Shown here: positions 27,212 to 35,189 of the stretch, piece by piece | Layout: every line of letters starts with the position of its first letter | How positions within the stretch are numbered: position 1 is the first letter of the stretch | Assembly (NCBI RefSeq): GCF_947496725.1 | Contig: NZ_CANMDS010000006.1 | Coordinates: 124,001 to 188,000 of the forward strand | Direction: 5' to 3' | From: an uncultured Dokdonia sp. | GTDB lineage: Bacteria; Bacteroidota; Bacteroidia; Flavobacteriales; Flavobacteriaceae | DNA length: 64,000 nucleotides | The notes under the pieces: generated by a model | The model's database searches: none | The model's input: the letters and a program-made list of their open reading frames with translations, nothing else | Told to the model about the DNA's origin: nothing | Translations under genes and position numbers: made by a program

Positions 27212-28380
27212 TAGTTCTCTAGTGCTTGGATAATATCATTTTTAATGTCTTCTATATGTTCTAAACCTACAGATATACGGATAAGACCATCTGAAATACC
27301 TACCTCATCGCGCTCAGCGCTCGACAGCTTGCTGTGGGTAGTGCTAGCAGGGTGACTTACAATTGTTCTGGTATCTCCTAGGTTTGCTGTGAGCGAACAC
27401 ATCTTTATGGCATTTAAAAAATCACGCCCTTTTTGTAATCCGCCAGCAAGTTCTATTGTTACAATACTCCCTCCTGCTTTCATTTGTTTTTGAGCAAGTG
27501 TATATTGAGGATGTGATGGTAAAAAGGGATAACGGACTTTTTTGATTTGAGGTTGATTCTCTAAGTGTGTTGCGAGCTCAAGTGCATTTTTACAATGACG
27601 ATCTACTCTTACCGAGAGCGTTTCGAGACTTTTTGAAATTGTCCACGCATTAAAAGGAGATAATGCAGGTCCAGTAACTCTAGCAAAGCGATAAATCTTA
27701 TCAATTAGCGCTGCACTACCTACTGTTATACCACCCATTGTACGACCTTGACCGTCTAGGAGTTTTGTTGCCGAGTGAATGACAATATCCGCACCAAAAC
27801 GTATAGGTTGTTGTAAATATGGTGTTGCAAAGCAATTATCTACTATAAAAATAAGATTATGCTTTTTAGAAAAATCTCCCAGTTCTTGTAGGCCTACTAT
27901 ATCTATTGCAGGGTTAGTAGGCGACTCGACATAAATCACCTTTGTATTAGGTTGTACTTTTGATGCTAAGTCATCTAGTTTTGTTCCATCAAAATAGGTA
28001 TGAGAAATATTCCATTTTGGTAAATACTTTGTAAACAGAGTATGTGTATTTCCAAAAATAGCCCTTGCCGAAAGTATGTGATCTCCACTATCTAACAAAG
28101 CAGCAAATGTGCTAAAAATAGCACTCATCCCTGTAGCAAACGTCACTCCCTGTGCTGCACCTTCTAGCAAACATATTTTTTTTACAAGCTCTGCGCAGTT
28201 GGGATTTGTATACCTACTGTAAATATTTCTTTTTTTCTCCTCTGCAAAGGAAGCTCTCATCTCTTCTGCCGTATCAAACACAAAACTAGAAGTAAGGTAC
28301 ACAGGTGCTGAGTGCTCTTGATGTAAAGAACGCTCTGTTTGCGTACGTATCGCAAGTGTATCTGGATGGTAATCACTCAT
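27211..28380 (-). CDS. metZ: PLP-dependent trans-sulfuration enzyme (MetZ/MetB-like)
   Basis: 389 residues, Cys/Met metabolism PLP family. The PLP lysine is in IHSATKLLDGQGR; other landmarks are YSRYTNPNC, FATGMSAI and SHPASTTHSKL. It most resembles O-succinyl- or O-acetylhomoserine sulfhydrylase (MetZ), but cystathionine gamma-synthase activity cannot be excluded by eye. It shares one base with the following gene and starts 2 bases after the homoserine dehydrogenase gene. A second, distinct family member (MetY) heads the cluster. Confidence 0.88.
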   Translation of the reverse strand: MSDYHPDTLAIRTQTERSLHQEHSAPVYLTSSFVFDTAEEMRASFAEEKKRNIYSRYTNPNCAELVKKICLLEGAAQGVTFATGMSAIFSTFAALLDSGDHILSARAIFGNTHTLFTKYLPKWNISHTYFDGTKLDDLASKVQPNTKVIYVESPTNPAIDIVGLQELGDFSKKHNLIFIVDNCFATPYLQQPIRFGADIVIHSATKLLDGQGRTMGGITVGSAALIDKIYRFARVTGPALSPFNAWTISKSLETLSVRVDRHCKNALELATHLENQPQIKKVRYPFLPSHPQYTLAQKQMKAGGSIVTIELAGGLQKGRDFLNAIKMCSLTANLGDTRTIVSHPASTTHSKLSSAERDEVGISDGLIRISVGLEHIEDIKNDIIQALEN

Positions 28381-28382
28381 AA

Positions 28383-29471
28383 CTAGTTAAGACTTGTGGT
28401 GATTTTTAAAATATCGCTCAGAACGCCTCTTGCTGTCACCGCTTTTCCTGCGCCAGCTCCTTGTATCACTAGCGGGTGATCGCCGTAGGAGTCTGTATAA
28501 ATTTCAAAAACGGCATCTGCACCTTGCGTTTGTCCCAGCGCTGTGTGCTTAGATTCTTGCACTAGTTTTACTTCAAGTTGTTGTGTCTTTAAATCTAACT
28601 CACCTACGTGCCTCAACACTTCATTTGCTCCTAGTTGGGATTTACTTTTCTCAAAAATGGCATCAAGGGTTTTTACGCTTTCGCGAAACTGTGGTAAGGT
28701 AGTGGTACCATTTAAAGCTTTAGGCACAAGTGATTGTACTTTTACATCGTCAAACTCTTTTGTGAGGCCTACCTCTCTCCCTAAAATCAAGAGCTTGCGT
28801 GCCACGTCTTTACCAGATAGATCTTCTCTCGCATCTGGCTCAGTGAGTCCCAACGCATCTGCCTCAAGTAATATGTCTGAAAAACTCTTATCCTCTGCCG
28901 AAAAGGTGTTAAACAAATAACTAAGAGAGCCAGAAAATATACCTCGTACCTTATGTATTTCTTCACCACTATCGTATAAACTTTTTATGGTCTCAATGAT
29001 AGGCAGTCCTGCTCCTACATTTGTTTCATATAAGAACTTCTTGTTGTGCTGTTTTAAGGATTTACGTAGGGTTTTATAAAAATCATACGAGCGTGTGTTT
29101 GCAATTTTATTTGCCGTTACAATATGAAATCCATTTTCGACGAGAGCTACATAGTTTTCTACAAACTGCGGACTCGCAGTGACATCTACCGCGATAAACG
29201 AGCTTTTATCATCGTGATTTGACTCCTGTTGTTGTTTTAACTTTTTCGCGTAAGCGTAAATATCATCTAGTGTGTATGGATGTGATTGGTTCTCAAAATC
29301 TGCACTCCAGCTTCCTGTCGTCTCATTTTGAAATAATGCCAGTGTAGAGTTTGCAATACAAAAAATGTTAAGCTGCTTACTAGAAGACTTTTTATTAAAA
29401 TCTGTAATCTGTGTGATGAGCGTGCTCCCCACATTACCTATACCAAAAATGGCGATGTTTATTTGTGACAT
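28383..29471 (-). CDS. Homoserine dehydrogenase
   Basis: 362 residues. Converts aspartate semialdehyde to homoserine with NAD(P)H. The N terminus INIAIFGIGNVGSTL is the dinucleotide-binding loop; later motifs are VTANKIAN, YETNVGAGLPII, FSGSLSYLFN and the catalytic DALGLTEPDAREDLSGKDVARK. It resembles the C-terminal half of bifunctional ThrA/MetL rather than stand-alone Hom with an ACT domain, and no aspartokinase part is attached. It overlaps metX by 13 bases. Degenerate palindrome copies encode FRESVK and YAYAKK. Confidence 0.94.
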   Translation of the reverse strand: MSQINIAIFGIGNVGSTLITQITDFNKKSSSKQLNIFCIANSTLALFQNETTGSWSADFENQSHPYTLDDIYAYAKKLKQQQESNHDDKSSFIAVDVTASPQFVENYVALVENGFHIVTANKIANTRSYDFYKTLRKSLKQHNKKFLYETNVGAGLPIIETIKSLYDSGEEIHKVRGIFSGSLSYLFNTFSAEDKSFSDILLEADALGLTEPDAREDLSGKDVARKLLILGREVGLTKEFDDVKVQSLVPKALNGTTTLPQFRESVKTLDAIFEKSKSQLGANEVLRHVGELDLKTQQLEVKLVQESKHTALGQTQGADAVFEIYTDSYGDHPLVIQGAGAGKAVTARGVLSDILKITTSLN

Positions 29472-30430
29472 AATTGTGTTGAAAAAATGGGTTTTACAAA
29501 GCTTGACAACTGCTCATATTCTATTAAAAAGGCATCGTGACCGTGTATGGATTTAATCTCATCATAGGTAGATGAGACACCCATCTCTTGTAATTGCAAG
29601 TGGGTTTCATACATCTCATCTGCTAGAAAAAGTCCGTCTGTATCTATAGCTACTTGATGCACGGTACCGGTAAAGTCACACAGGGACTCTTTAAAATCTT
29701 TGCTTCCTTGTGTAATATCTGCACTAAGCAATAACTGATTCATAAGCCTATATGCCGATAGCGAAAAACGTTCTGAGAGTTTTATGCCGTGGTGATTAAG
29801 CCAGCTTTGTGTATTGTATAATTGCTCATCGCGCTTACTGCGATTAAACTTCTCTTTAAAAGAAGCTGGTGTGCGATAAAAGGTCATTGCGTGCATACGC
29901 GCATCTGCTACGGGCTGGCTAGAATGGGTAAGCAAGCTGTCTTGTATATGACATTGTGCTATCACCCAGTCTGTCGCTTTCCAGTCTGTCGCAATAGGTA
30001 TTAAATGTTTTATAAGCTTTGGCTGTTGGCTTGCGAGTTCCCAGGCTATCTGCCCTCCTAAGGAACCACCTACAACGGCAAAAAGTGATGTTATGTTAAG
30101 ATGCTGTAGCACCTCCCCGTGTATGCGTGCAATGTCATAATTTGTAAACTCTTTATAAGCTGTAATACGCTGCGTGCTTGCGTGGCCATTACCTGGTATA
30201 TCTATAGATAATATGGTGTAGCAACCTGTGTCTATAGCTTTTTCTTTACCTATCAAATCACTCCACCAGCCCTTATTACCGGTTATGGTAGAGTTACCCG
30301 TGAGCGCGTGATTAACCAGTACTACAGGAGCTGTACCTAGCACCTGACCTGCCAGCTGGTATGACACTTCGAGATCACAATGATAACCAGAACGTGTGGT
30401 AAAAGATGATATGGATACGATGTTAAGCAT
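29459..30430 (-). CDS. metX: Homoserine O-acetyltransferase-like alpha/beta hydrolase
   Basis: 323 residues, alpha/beta hydrolase fold of the MetX family. It activates homoserine with an acyl group, most likely acetyl. The nucleophile serine lies in VVGGSLGGQIAWE, the catalytic Asp in AIDTDGLFLADEM and the His in IHGHDAFLIEYEQL; the oxyanion segment is VLVNHALTGNS. It is shorter than classical MetX (about 370). It follows metY after 94 bases that contain a strong terminator, and overlaps the homoserine dehydrogenase gene by 13 bases. Confidence 0.92.
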   Translation of the reverse strand: MLNIVSISSFTTRSGYHCDLEVSYQLAGQVLGTAPVVLVNHALTGNSTITGNKGWWSDLIGKEKAIDTGCYTILSIDIPGNGHASTQRITAYKEFTNYDIARIHGEVLQHLNITSLFAVVGGSLGGQIAWELASQQPKLIKHLIPIATDWKATDWVIAQCHIQDSLLTHSSQPVADARMHAMTFYRTPASFKEKFNRSKRDEQLYNTQSWLNHHGIKLSERFSLSAYRLMNQLLLSADITQGSKDFKESLCDFTGTVHQVAIDTDGLFLADEMYETHLQLQEMGVSSTYDEIKSIHGHDAFLIEYEQLSSFVKPIFSTQLCHK

Positions 30431-30470
30431 ATGTATTGCAGTTTAAGATGGGGTGAAAGGCTACTTATTG

Positions 30471-30513
30471 TAAAAAAGCTCCAACTAGCTCTGGCAAAAA
30501 AGCTAGCTGGAGC
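30471..30513 (-). terminator. Terminator between metY and metX
   Basis: Stem GCTCCAACTAGCT (30478-30490) with AGCTAGCTGGAGC (30501-30513), one mismatch, 10-nt loop. On the minus strand it is followed by six T. It lies 11 bases after the metY stop. Confidence 0.85.
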
Positions 30514-30524
30514 ATCACAATTAA

Positions 30525-31817
30525 TTACACTAAAACAGTTTTATCTACGCGCGCAAAAGCCGCTACGAGATCTTCTTTAAGATCTTCTATATTTTCAAGA
30601 CCTACAGAAAGACGCACGAGATCTTTAGTTACTCCAGTTGCCTCTTGCTCTTGGTCTGAGAGTTGCTGGTGTGTGGTGCTCGCTGGGTGTATAATGAGTG
30701 ATTTACTATCACCTATATTTGCGAGTAGTGAGAAAAGCTTAGTCTCGTTTGCAATAGTTTTTGCACTTTCAAAACCACCTTTTAAACCAAAGGTTACAAT
30801 CCCACTCTGCCCCTTAGGCAAGTATTGCTGTGCAAGATCATTGTACTTACTTGACACAAGACCTGGATAATTTACCCACGCCACCTCATCACGAGTTTCT
30901 AGCCACTGCGCAAGTGCAAGTGCATTTTGCGAGTGCTTTTGTAATCTAATTTCTAGTGTTTCTAGTCCTTGTAAAATTTGGAATGCATTAAATGGACTTA
31001 ATGCCGCACCGTGATCTCTCAATCCTTCTATGCGCACCTTTGCAATAAACGCTGCCTCTGCTAGTGCATCGTGGTATACTAAGCCGTGATAACCTGCAGA
31101 TGGCTCTGTAAACTCAGGAAATTTACCATTACTCCAATCAAATTTTCCTGCATCTATAATCACTCCACCTAGTGCGGTACCATTACCGTTTATGTATTTT
31201 GTAAGGGAGTGTATCACGATATCTGCCCCGTGCTCAATTGGGTTAAGAAGCGCTGGAGTTGCCACCGTGTTATCTACAATGAAAGGGACTTTGTGCGCTT
31301 TCGCGAAAGCGGAAATACCTTTTAAATCTAATACATCCAGCTTAGGGTTACCTAGTGACTCCACAAAGAAGGCACGGGTATTTTCTTGTGCTGCGTTTTT
31401 AAAATTTTCTGGATCTGAAGGATCTACAAAAGTGGTTGTAATCCCAAAACGAGGAAGTGTCACACTTAGTAAATTATACGTTCCTCCATAGAGACTACTT
31501 GAAGCTACTACGTGGTCCCCTTGCTTTAACAGTGTAAGTAGCGTGGTGTTAATTGCCGCAGTACCAGATGCGGTTACTACAGCTGCCAGCCCTCCTTCTA
31601 TCTCTGTGAGGCGCTTCTCTAGCACATCATTTGTAGGGTTATTAAGGCGTGTGTAGATAAAACCTGGCTCAGAGAGGTTAAAAAGGTTTGCTGCGTGGTC
31701 TGCATCATTAAAAACGTAGGCAGTGCTCTGGTAAATAGGCACGGCTCTTGTTCCTCCGTTTGCTGCATAATCGTGTCCTGCGTGCAACGCTTTGGTTGCT
31801 AATTTTTGTGTACTCAT
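30525..31817 (-). CDS. metY: O-acetylhomoserine sulfhydrylase
   Basis: 430 residues; makes homocysteine (or methionine from methanethiol) directly from O-acetylhomoserine and sulfide with PLP. Landmarks: ALHAGHDYAANGGTRAVPIYQSTAY, YTRLNNPTNDVLE, the PLP lysine in IHSLTKYINGNGT, and IHPASTTHQQLS. The start MSTQKLATKALHAGHD at 31817 fits the family; an upstream in-frame ATG at 31955 would run through the riboswitch leader and is rejected. A 16-bp palindrome copy is read as AFAKA. Confidence 0.95.
   Translation of the reverse strand: MSTQKLATKALHAGHDYAANGGTRAVPIYQSTAYVFNDADHAANLFNLSEPGFIYTRLNNPTNDVLEKRLTEIEGGLAAVVTASGTAAINTTLLTLLKQGDHVVASSSLYGGTYNLLSVTLPRFGITTTFVDPSDPENFKNAAQENTRAFFVESLGNPKLDVLDLKGISAFAKAHKVPFIVDNTVATPALLNPIEHGADIVIHSLTKYINGNGTALGGVIIDAGKFDWSNGKFPEFTEPSAGYHGLVYHDALAEAAFIAKVRIEGLRDHGAALSPFNAFQILQGLETLEIRLQKHSQNALALAQWLETRDEVAWVNYPGLVSSKYNDLAQQYLPKGQSGIVTFGLKGGFESAKTIANETKLFSLLANIGDSKSLIIHPASTTHQQLSDQEQEATGVTKDLVRLSVGLENIEDLKEDLVAAFARVDKTVLV
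31296..31311. repeat. Palindromic repeat, 16 bp, inside metY
   Basis: Perfect CGCTTTCGCGAAAGCG read in the AFAKA frame on the minus strand. Confidence 0.95.
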
Positions 31818-31940
31818 TTTTCTTTTTTTTTTGAGTTTAATAGATTCCCTCTCACCTTGTGTGAAAGGATTAAAAACAAAAGCCAAACGTCTCTTAAACC
31901 TTTTACAGGCTCTCAAGATTTTTAAGAAAAATATTATAAG

Positions 31941-31973
31941 AAAAAACATAAGCACGTACCTGAGCGGTACTGC
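31941..31973 (-). terminator. Candidate riboswitch expression-platform terminator
   Basis: On the minus strand GCAGTACC, loop GCTCA, GGTACGTGC (one bulged G), then TTATGTTTTTT. It starts 5 bases after the 3' strand of riboswitch helix P1, a fitting place for SAM-induced early termination before metY. Confidence 0.5.
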
Positions 31974-31978
31974 TCGAT

Positions 31979-32096
31979 GTTATCTATCCTCAAGATTCGG
32001 TAATGAGCGACTCTTGGGTAGAATGTAGCACCTTCTTTCTAAGTGAAAGGGTTGCTAAGGCTTCATAGGGTCATTCCCTCAGCCTTTCTTGATAAC
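31979..32096 (-). ncRNA. SAM-I (S-box) riboswitch upstream of metY
   Basis: About 118 nt on the minus strand. Helix P1 is closed by GTTATC (32096-32091) and GATAAC (31984-31979). The conserved S-box core follows in order: TCAAGAAAGGCTGAGGGA, then GACCCTATGAAGCCTTAGCAACC and AAGGTGCTAC. These are hallmark S-box segments of the kink-turn, P3 and the SAM pocket. It should turn off metY, and perhaps the whole cluster, when SAM is high. Confidence 0.93.
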
Positions 32097-32306
32097 ATTT
32101 CAATAAGTTGTTGAACTTTGTGAGCACAAATATTGTAAAAACAATTTCACAATAACAAACTTTTTAGAATAATTTTCTAAATAAAGTTGTGTTAAATTCA
32201 ATTAGACAAAAATTAAACTGCATTTAATCCATATATAAAACTATTTTTCTAATCCCTCCGTAAAAGCAGAAAATAGGTCTTAGGAAATTTTCACAAAAAA
32301 ATAACA

Positions 32307-32331
32307 TTACCCTACCAGATTGGTAGGGTAA
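32307..32331. repeat. 10-bp-stem hairpin between the two SAM riboswitches
   Basis: Perfect inverted repeat TTACCCTACC / GGTAGGGTAA with 5-nt spacer AGATT. On the minus strand a T-rich run follows 5 nt later, so it could be a terminator against antisense transcripts or an operator. Confidence 0.6.
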
Positions 32332-32359
32332 TAGATTATTTATATCATTAAAGTTTCTT

Positions 32360-32367
32360 TACTTTTG
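32360..32367 (+). promoter_or_regulatory. -7 promoter element (TACTTTTG) of metK
   Basis: Exact TAnnTTTG; the expected transcript starts about 6-8 bases later, just before the SAM-II-like aptamer at 32381. Confidence 0.6.
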
Positions 32368-32380
32368 TCCCCATAATAAC

Positions 32381-32434
32381 GAGGACAGATTTGACTGCTT
32401 GCAACCTCAAAAAAAAATGGCTAAAATCAAACAC
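32381..32434 (+). ncRNA. SAM-II-type riboswitch in the metK leader
   Basis: H-type pseudoknot pattern: P1 GAGG (32381-32384) with CCTC (32405-32408), loop AGATTTGACTGCTTGCAA, an A-rich linker, then the conserved GGCTAAAA (32419-32426). P2 pairs TTTGA (32390-32394) with TCAAA (32427-32431). The loop (GATTT...TTGCAA) and the GCTAAAA tail match the SAM-II/SAM-V core as I remember it. A 9-bp hairpin AACACAAGA / TCTTGTGTT (32430-32457) overlaps the P2 strand by two bases and may be the alternative structure. Confidence 0.72.
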
Positions 32435-32508
32435 AAGACTTTAACATTTCTTGTGTTATGTTTCTACCCAGCACTCGTCAAATCTACTTCTTGACAAAAA
32501 ATTAAAAA

Positions 32509-33762
32509 ATGGCTTATTTATTTACCTCAGAATCTGTTTCTGAAGGACACCCTGATAAAATTGCAGATCAAATTTCTGACGCACTTATCGATAACTTTCT
32601 TGCTTTTGACACGCAGTCTAAAGTTGCTTGCGAGACCCTAGTTACAACTGGGCAGGTAGTTCTTGCAGGAGAAGTAAAGTCTAATGCATACCTAGATGTT
32701 CAAAAAATTGCCCGTGAGACTATTAATAAGATAGGATACACAAAAGGTGAGTATATGTTTGACGGTAACTCTTGTGGTGTACTGTCTGCCATACACGAGC
32801 AGTCTGATGATATAAATCGTGGTGTAGACCGCGAGAGCAAAGAAGAGCAAGGTGCAGGAGACCAAGGTATGATGTTTGGCTATGCGACTAAGGAAACTGA
32901 AAACTATATGCCACTAGCTCTCGAGCTATCACATAGATTACTCATTGAACTAGGTAAACTACGCCGTGAGGATGATGAGATTACCTACCTACGTCCAGAT
33001 GCCAAAGCACAAGTTACTATTGAGTATAGTGATGATAACGTGCCGCAACGCATTGAAGCTATTGTGGTGTCTACACAGCACGACGACTTTGATGAAGATG
33101 AAGCAATGCTAGGTCGCATACGTGGTGACATACAAGACATTCTTATACCACGCGTAGTAGGAATGCTACCAGAAAATATCGCTGCGCTCTTTAATGATGA
33201 TATTAAGTATCACATCAACCCAACGGGCAAGTTTGTGATAGGTGGACCTCACGGAGACACAGGTCTTACAGGTCGTAAAATTATAGTAGATACGTATGGT
33301 GGTAAAGGAGCTCACGGTGGTGGTGCTTTTTCTGGAAAAGACCCATCAAAGGTAGACCGCTCTGCAGCTTATGCAACGCGTCACATTGCAAAAAACTTAG
33401 TAGCTGCCGGAGTAGCAGATGAGATACTTGTACAAGTCTCTTATGCAATAGGTGTTGTTGAGCCTATGGGAATCTTTGTAGATACCTACGGTTCATCAAA
33501 TGTATCGCTATCTGATGGTGAGATTGCTCAAAAGGTAACCGAACTTTTTGATATGAGACCAGCTGCAATAGAAAGCAGATTAAAACTGCGCTCTCCTATA
33601 TACAGCGAGACTGCAGCATATGGACATATGGGACGTACAAACGAAGTGGTGACAAAAACTTTTGAAAGCTTTGACGGCAAGAAAAAGGAAGTTGAAGTAG
33701 AACTCTTTACTTGGGAAAAACTAGATTATGTAGAGAAAGTAAAAGAAACTTTTAATCTATAA
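32509..33762 (+). CDS. metK: S-adenosylmethionine synthetase
   Basis: Makes SAM from methionine and ATP. 417 residues, normal bacterial length. Family motifs: [16 protein letters not shown], the ATP loop [12 protein letters not shown], and the phosphate-binding [23 protein letters not shown]. It is transcribed away from the methionine cluster. The 130-nt leader after the promoter element holds a SAM-II-like aptamer, so MetK made in excess would shut off its own gene. A strong terminator follows the stop. Confidence 0.98.
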   Translation: MAYLFTSESVSEGHPDKIADQISDALIDNFLAFDTQSKVACETLVTTGQVVLAGEVKSNAYLDVQKIARETINKIGYTKGEYMFDGNSCGVLSAIHEQSDDINRGVDRESKEEQGAGDQGMMFGYATKETENYMPLALELSHRLLIELGKLRREDDEITYLRPDAKAQVTIEYSDDNVPQRIEAIVVSTQHDDFDEDEAMLGRIRGDIQDILIPRVVGMLPENIAALFNDDIKYHINPTGKFVIGGPHGDTGLTGRKIIVDTYGGKGAHGGGAFSGKDPSKVDRSAAYATRHIAKNLVAAGVADEILVQVSYAIGVVEPMGIFVDTYGSSNVSLSDGEIAQKVTELFDMRPAAIESRLKLRSPIYSETAAYGHMGRTNEVVTKTFESFDGKKKEVEVELFTWEKLDYVEKVKETFNL

Positions 33763-33780
33763 TCTATCCGTATAGATAGT

Positions 33781-33811
33781 AAAAAAGGGAGCCTAGTGGC
33801 TCCCTTTTTTT
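33781..33811 (+). terminator. Bidirectional terminator after metK
   Basis: Perfect 7-bp stem GGGAGCC / GGCTCCC with loop TAGT, preceded by A6 and followed by T7. It also serves the converging CIA30 gene region. Confidence 0.9.
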
Positions 33812-33880
33812 GTTTTGTATATTATCACTCATATGTGTTCAATGTGATTTCTCGACAGGCTCGAAATGATAAAAATGTAG

Positions 33881-34423
33881 TTACTCAAATATGATTTTAT
33901 CAACTTCGATCTCAAAATCTGTTGCGGCTTTTGTATTTGAAATTAGCCCTATACGTATAATATCTGCAAGATCTTCTTTATCGGGATGCCCTTCCAGAGG
34001 TTGCCCTAATCTGTAGGTGCCAAAATCTGCGAGATTATAGGTGACGGTTTTCCACTCCCCTTGAGTGATGGGTAGGTTTATTTTATAATTCGGCCTCCAG
34101 AATCTTTTATACTTATTGAGCGTGAGCCCAAAATCTTGCCCTGTGGATTTATATCGCACAGTCACGGTCGTATAACTCGATAAATCATACGACTGGTAAG
34201 GAGTTCTCAAGGATGCAAAACCACCATTATTCTCAAGACTTACGCTTCCGCGAAAGATGATACTTTCCTTAGTTTGCTCAATACTACCCGTAGATAATCC
34301 TCCCATCACACCATCAAGCACGACAAACCAGTCACCACAAGTGTTGCAAGTAGTTCCAAAATCAAAAGAGAGCGGTGTCGTGTTCATAGTAGTTGTGATC
34401 AGTAAGGCTAAGAGATATTTCAT
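33881..34423 (-). CDS. CIA30 family protein
   Basis: 180 residues; matches the CIA30/NDUFAF1 beta-sandwich family: FVVLDGVMGGLSTGSIEQ, FRGSVSLENNGGFASLR, TVRYKSTGQDFGLTL and a C-terminal DFEIEVDKIIF strand. In mitochondria the family helps assemble complex I; bacterial members are not characterised, and a link to NQR here would be speculation. A short hydrophobic N terminus could be a weak signal peptide. A degenerate palindrome copy (34241-34256) is read as IFRGSV. Confidence 0.9.
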   Translation of the reverse strand: MKYLLALLITTTMNTTPLSFDFGTTCNTCGDWFVVLDGVMGGLSTGSIEQTKESIIFRGSVSLENNGGFASLRTPYQSYDLSSYTTVTVRYKSTGQDFGLTLNKYKRFWRPNYKINLPITQGEWKTVTYNLADFGTYRLGQPLEGHPDKEDLADIIRIGLISNTKAATDFEIEVDKIIFE

Positions 34424-34440
34424 AGCTTTTTTGTTTAAAG

Positions 34441-34462
34441 TTACGCTTTCGCGAAAGCGTAA
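34441..34462. repeat. Palindromic repeat, 22 bp, intergenic
   Basis: Perfect palindrome, core ACGCTTTCGCGAAAGCGT plus TT/AA, 18 bases upstream of the CIA30 gene start and after the TMEM175 stop. Confidence 0.95.
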
Positions 34463-34488
34463 ACCTTATACTTACCACATTTTTAACA

Positions 34489-35109
34489 CTACTCGGCAAG
34501 TGTCATTTTCTTCTTAAAACGACGATCAATAAGAAATTGAACAACAAAAAGAAAAACAAAAATCACTCGAGCAAACATTGGGAACACCAGCGTACAGAGC
34601 GCGGCAAGAACCCAAATTATTAAAACATTTATAGCCCTTGCACGGTACCAGCGATACAGTACTCTGGTAAAACCTGTTTTCTTATTTTCTGAGTAATATA
34701 CATAGCGCGTCATAATTAAGTTAAAAACACCTATAACCGCAAGATTGATACAGTAAAACATAAAAGGACCTGGGTAATCAAACCCATTTACGTACATCGC
34801 TGTTGAGAATGGAAGTAAGACGATGGTGAGCAAGAAAAATATATTAATCCACAGTAGCTTACCCGTTACCACACTTACAAATTTCATTAACTTAATGTGA
34901 CCTATCCAATATAATGCACTCACTAAAAAACTCACCACTAGACCTATGAAATCTGGTATTCTGTTAGCAAGAACGGCTCCAAAAGACAACTTATTAAGTG
35001 TTGCAATACTAGGGACACCCACCTCGAGAATAAGCAGTGTCATTACGATAGAAAATACAGCGTCTGAGAAGTTGATTACCCGTGTTTTATCATAAGTTTC
35101 TTGTATCAT
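34489..35109 (-). CDS. TMEM175 family (DUF1211) potassium channel-like protein
   Basis: 206 residues, six membrane helices. The N-terminal signature RVINFSDAVFSIVMTLLILEV holds the RxxxFSD motif that defines TMEM175/DUF1211 pore-lining helices; bacterial members work as K+ channels. Only one six-helix unit is present, as usual in bacteria. It ends in a lysine-rich tail (RRFKKKM). It is followed on the minus strand by a palindrome copy and the CIA30 gene. Confidence 0.9.
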   Translation of the reverse strand: MIQETYDKTRVINFSDAVFSIVMTLLILEVGVPSIATLNKLSFGAVLANRIPDFIGLVVSFLVSALYWIGHIKLMKFVSVVTGKLLWINIFFLLTIVLLPFSTAMYVNGFDYPGPFMFYCINLAVIGVFNLIMTRYVYYSENKKTGFTRVLYRWYRARAINVLIIWVLAALCTLVFPMFARVIFVFLFVVQFLIDRRFKKKMTLAE

Positions 35110-35123
35110 TTTTCTAAAGTAAT

Positions 35124-35167
35124 TAAAAAAAGTAAAAGCGACCTCATAAAGAATGAAGTCGCTTTTA
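35124..35167 (-). terminator. Terminator of the outer-membrane/GLPGLI cluster
   Basis: 15-position stem with one mismatch (35133-35147 with 35153-35167; core AAAAGCGAC / GTCGCTTTT), loop AAAGA, then a run of seven T on the minus strand, 23 bases after the stop of the beta-barrel gene. Confidence 0.85.
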
Positions 35168-35189
35168 AAAAGTGTTTCTTGTAGATATA

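Noticed and set aside
31818-31955. N-terminal extension of metY from an upstream in-frame ATG
   Set aside because: The extra 46 residues are of low complexity (KLKKKRK, FFLIIFFL), have no match to the family N terminus, and would run through the riboswitch expression platform.
32417-32494. Short open frame of 25 codons starting inside the metK leader (MAKIKHKTLTFLVLC...)
   Set aside because: Its ATG-GCT-AAA coincides with the conserved GGCTAAAA of the proposed SAM-II aptamer, so the start codon is explained by the RNA motif. There is no sign of coding constraint.
33850-33872. TTTCTCGACAGGCTCGAAATG, similar in part to the middle of the 52-nt long repeat
   Set aside because: Only CAGGCT and a CGA pair are shared; it lacks the GCTTTCG and GAAAGC arms, so I do not count it as a member.
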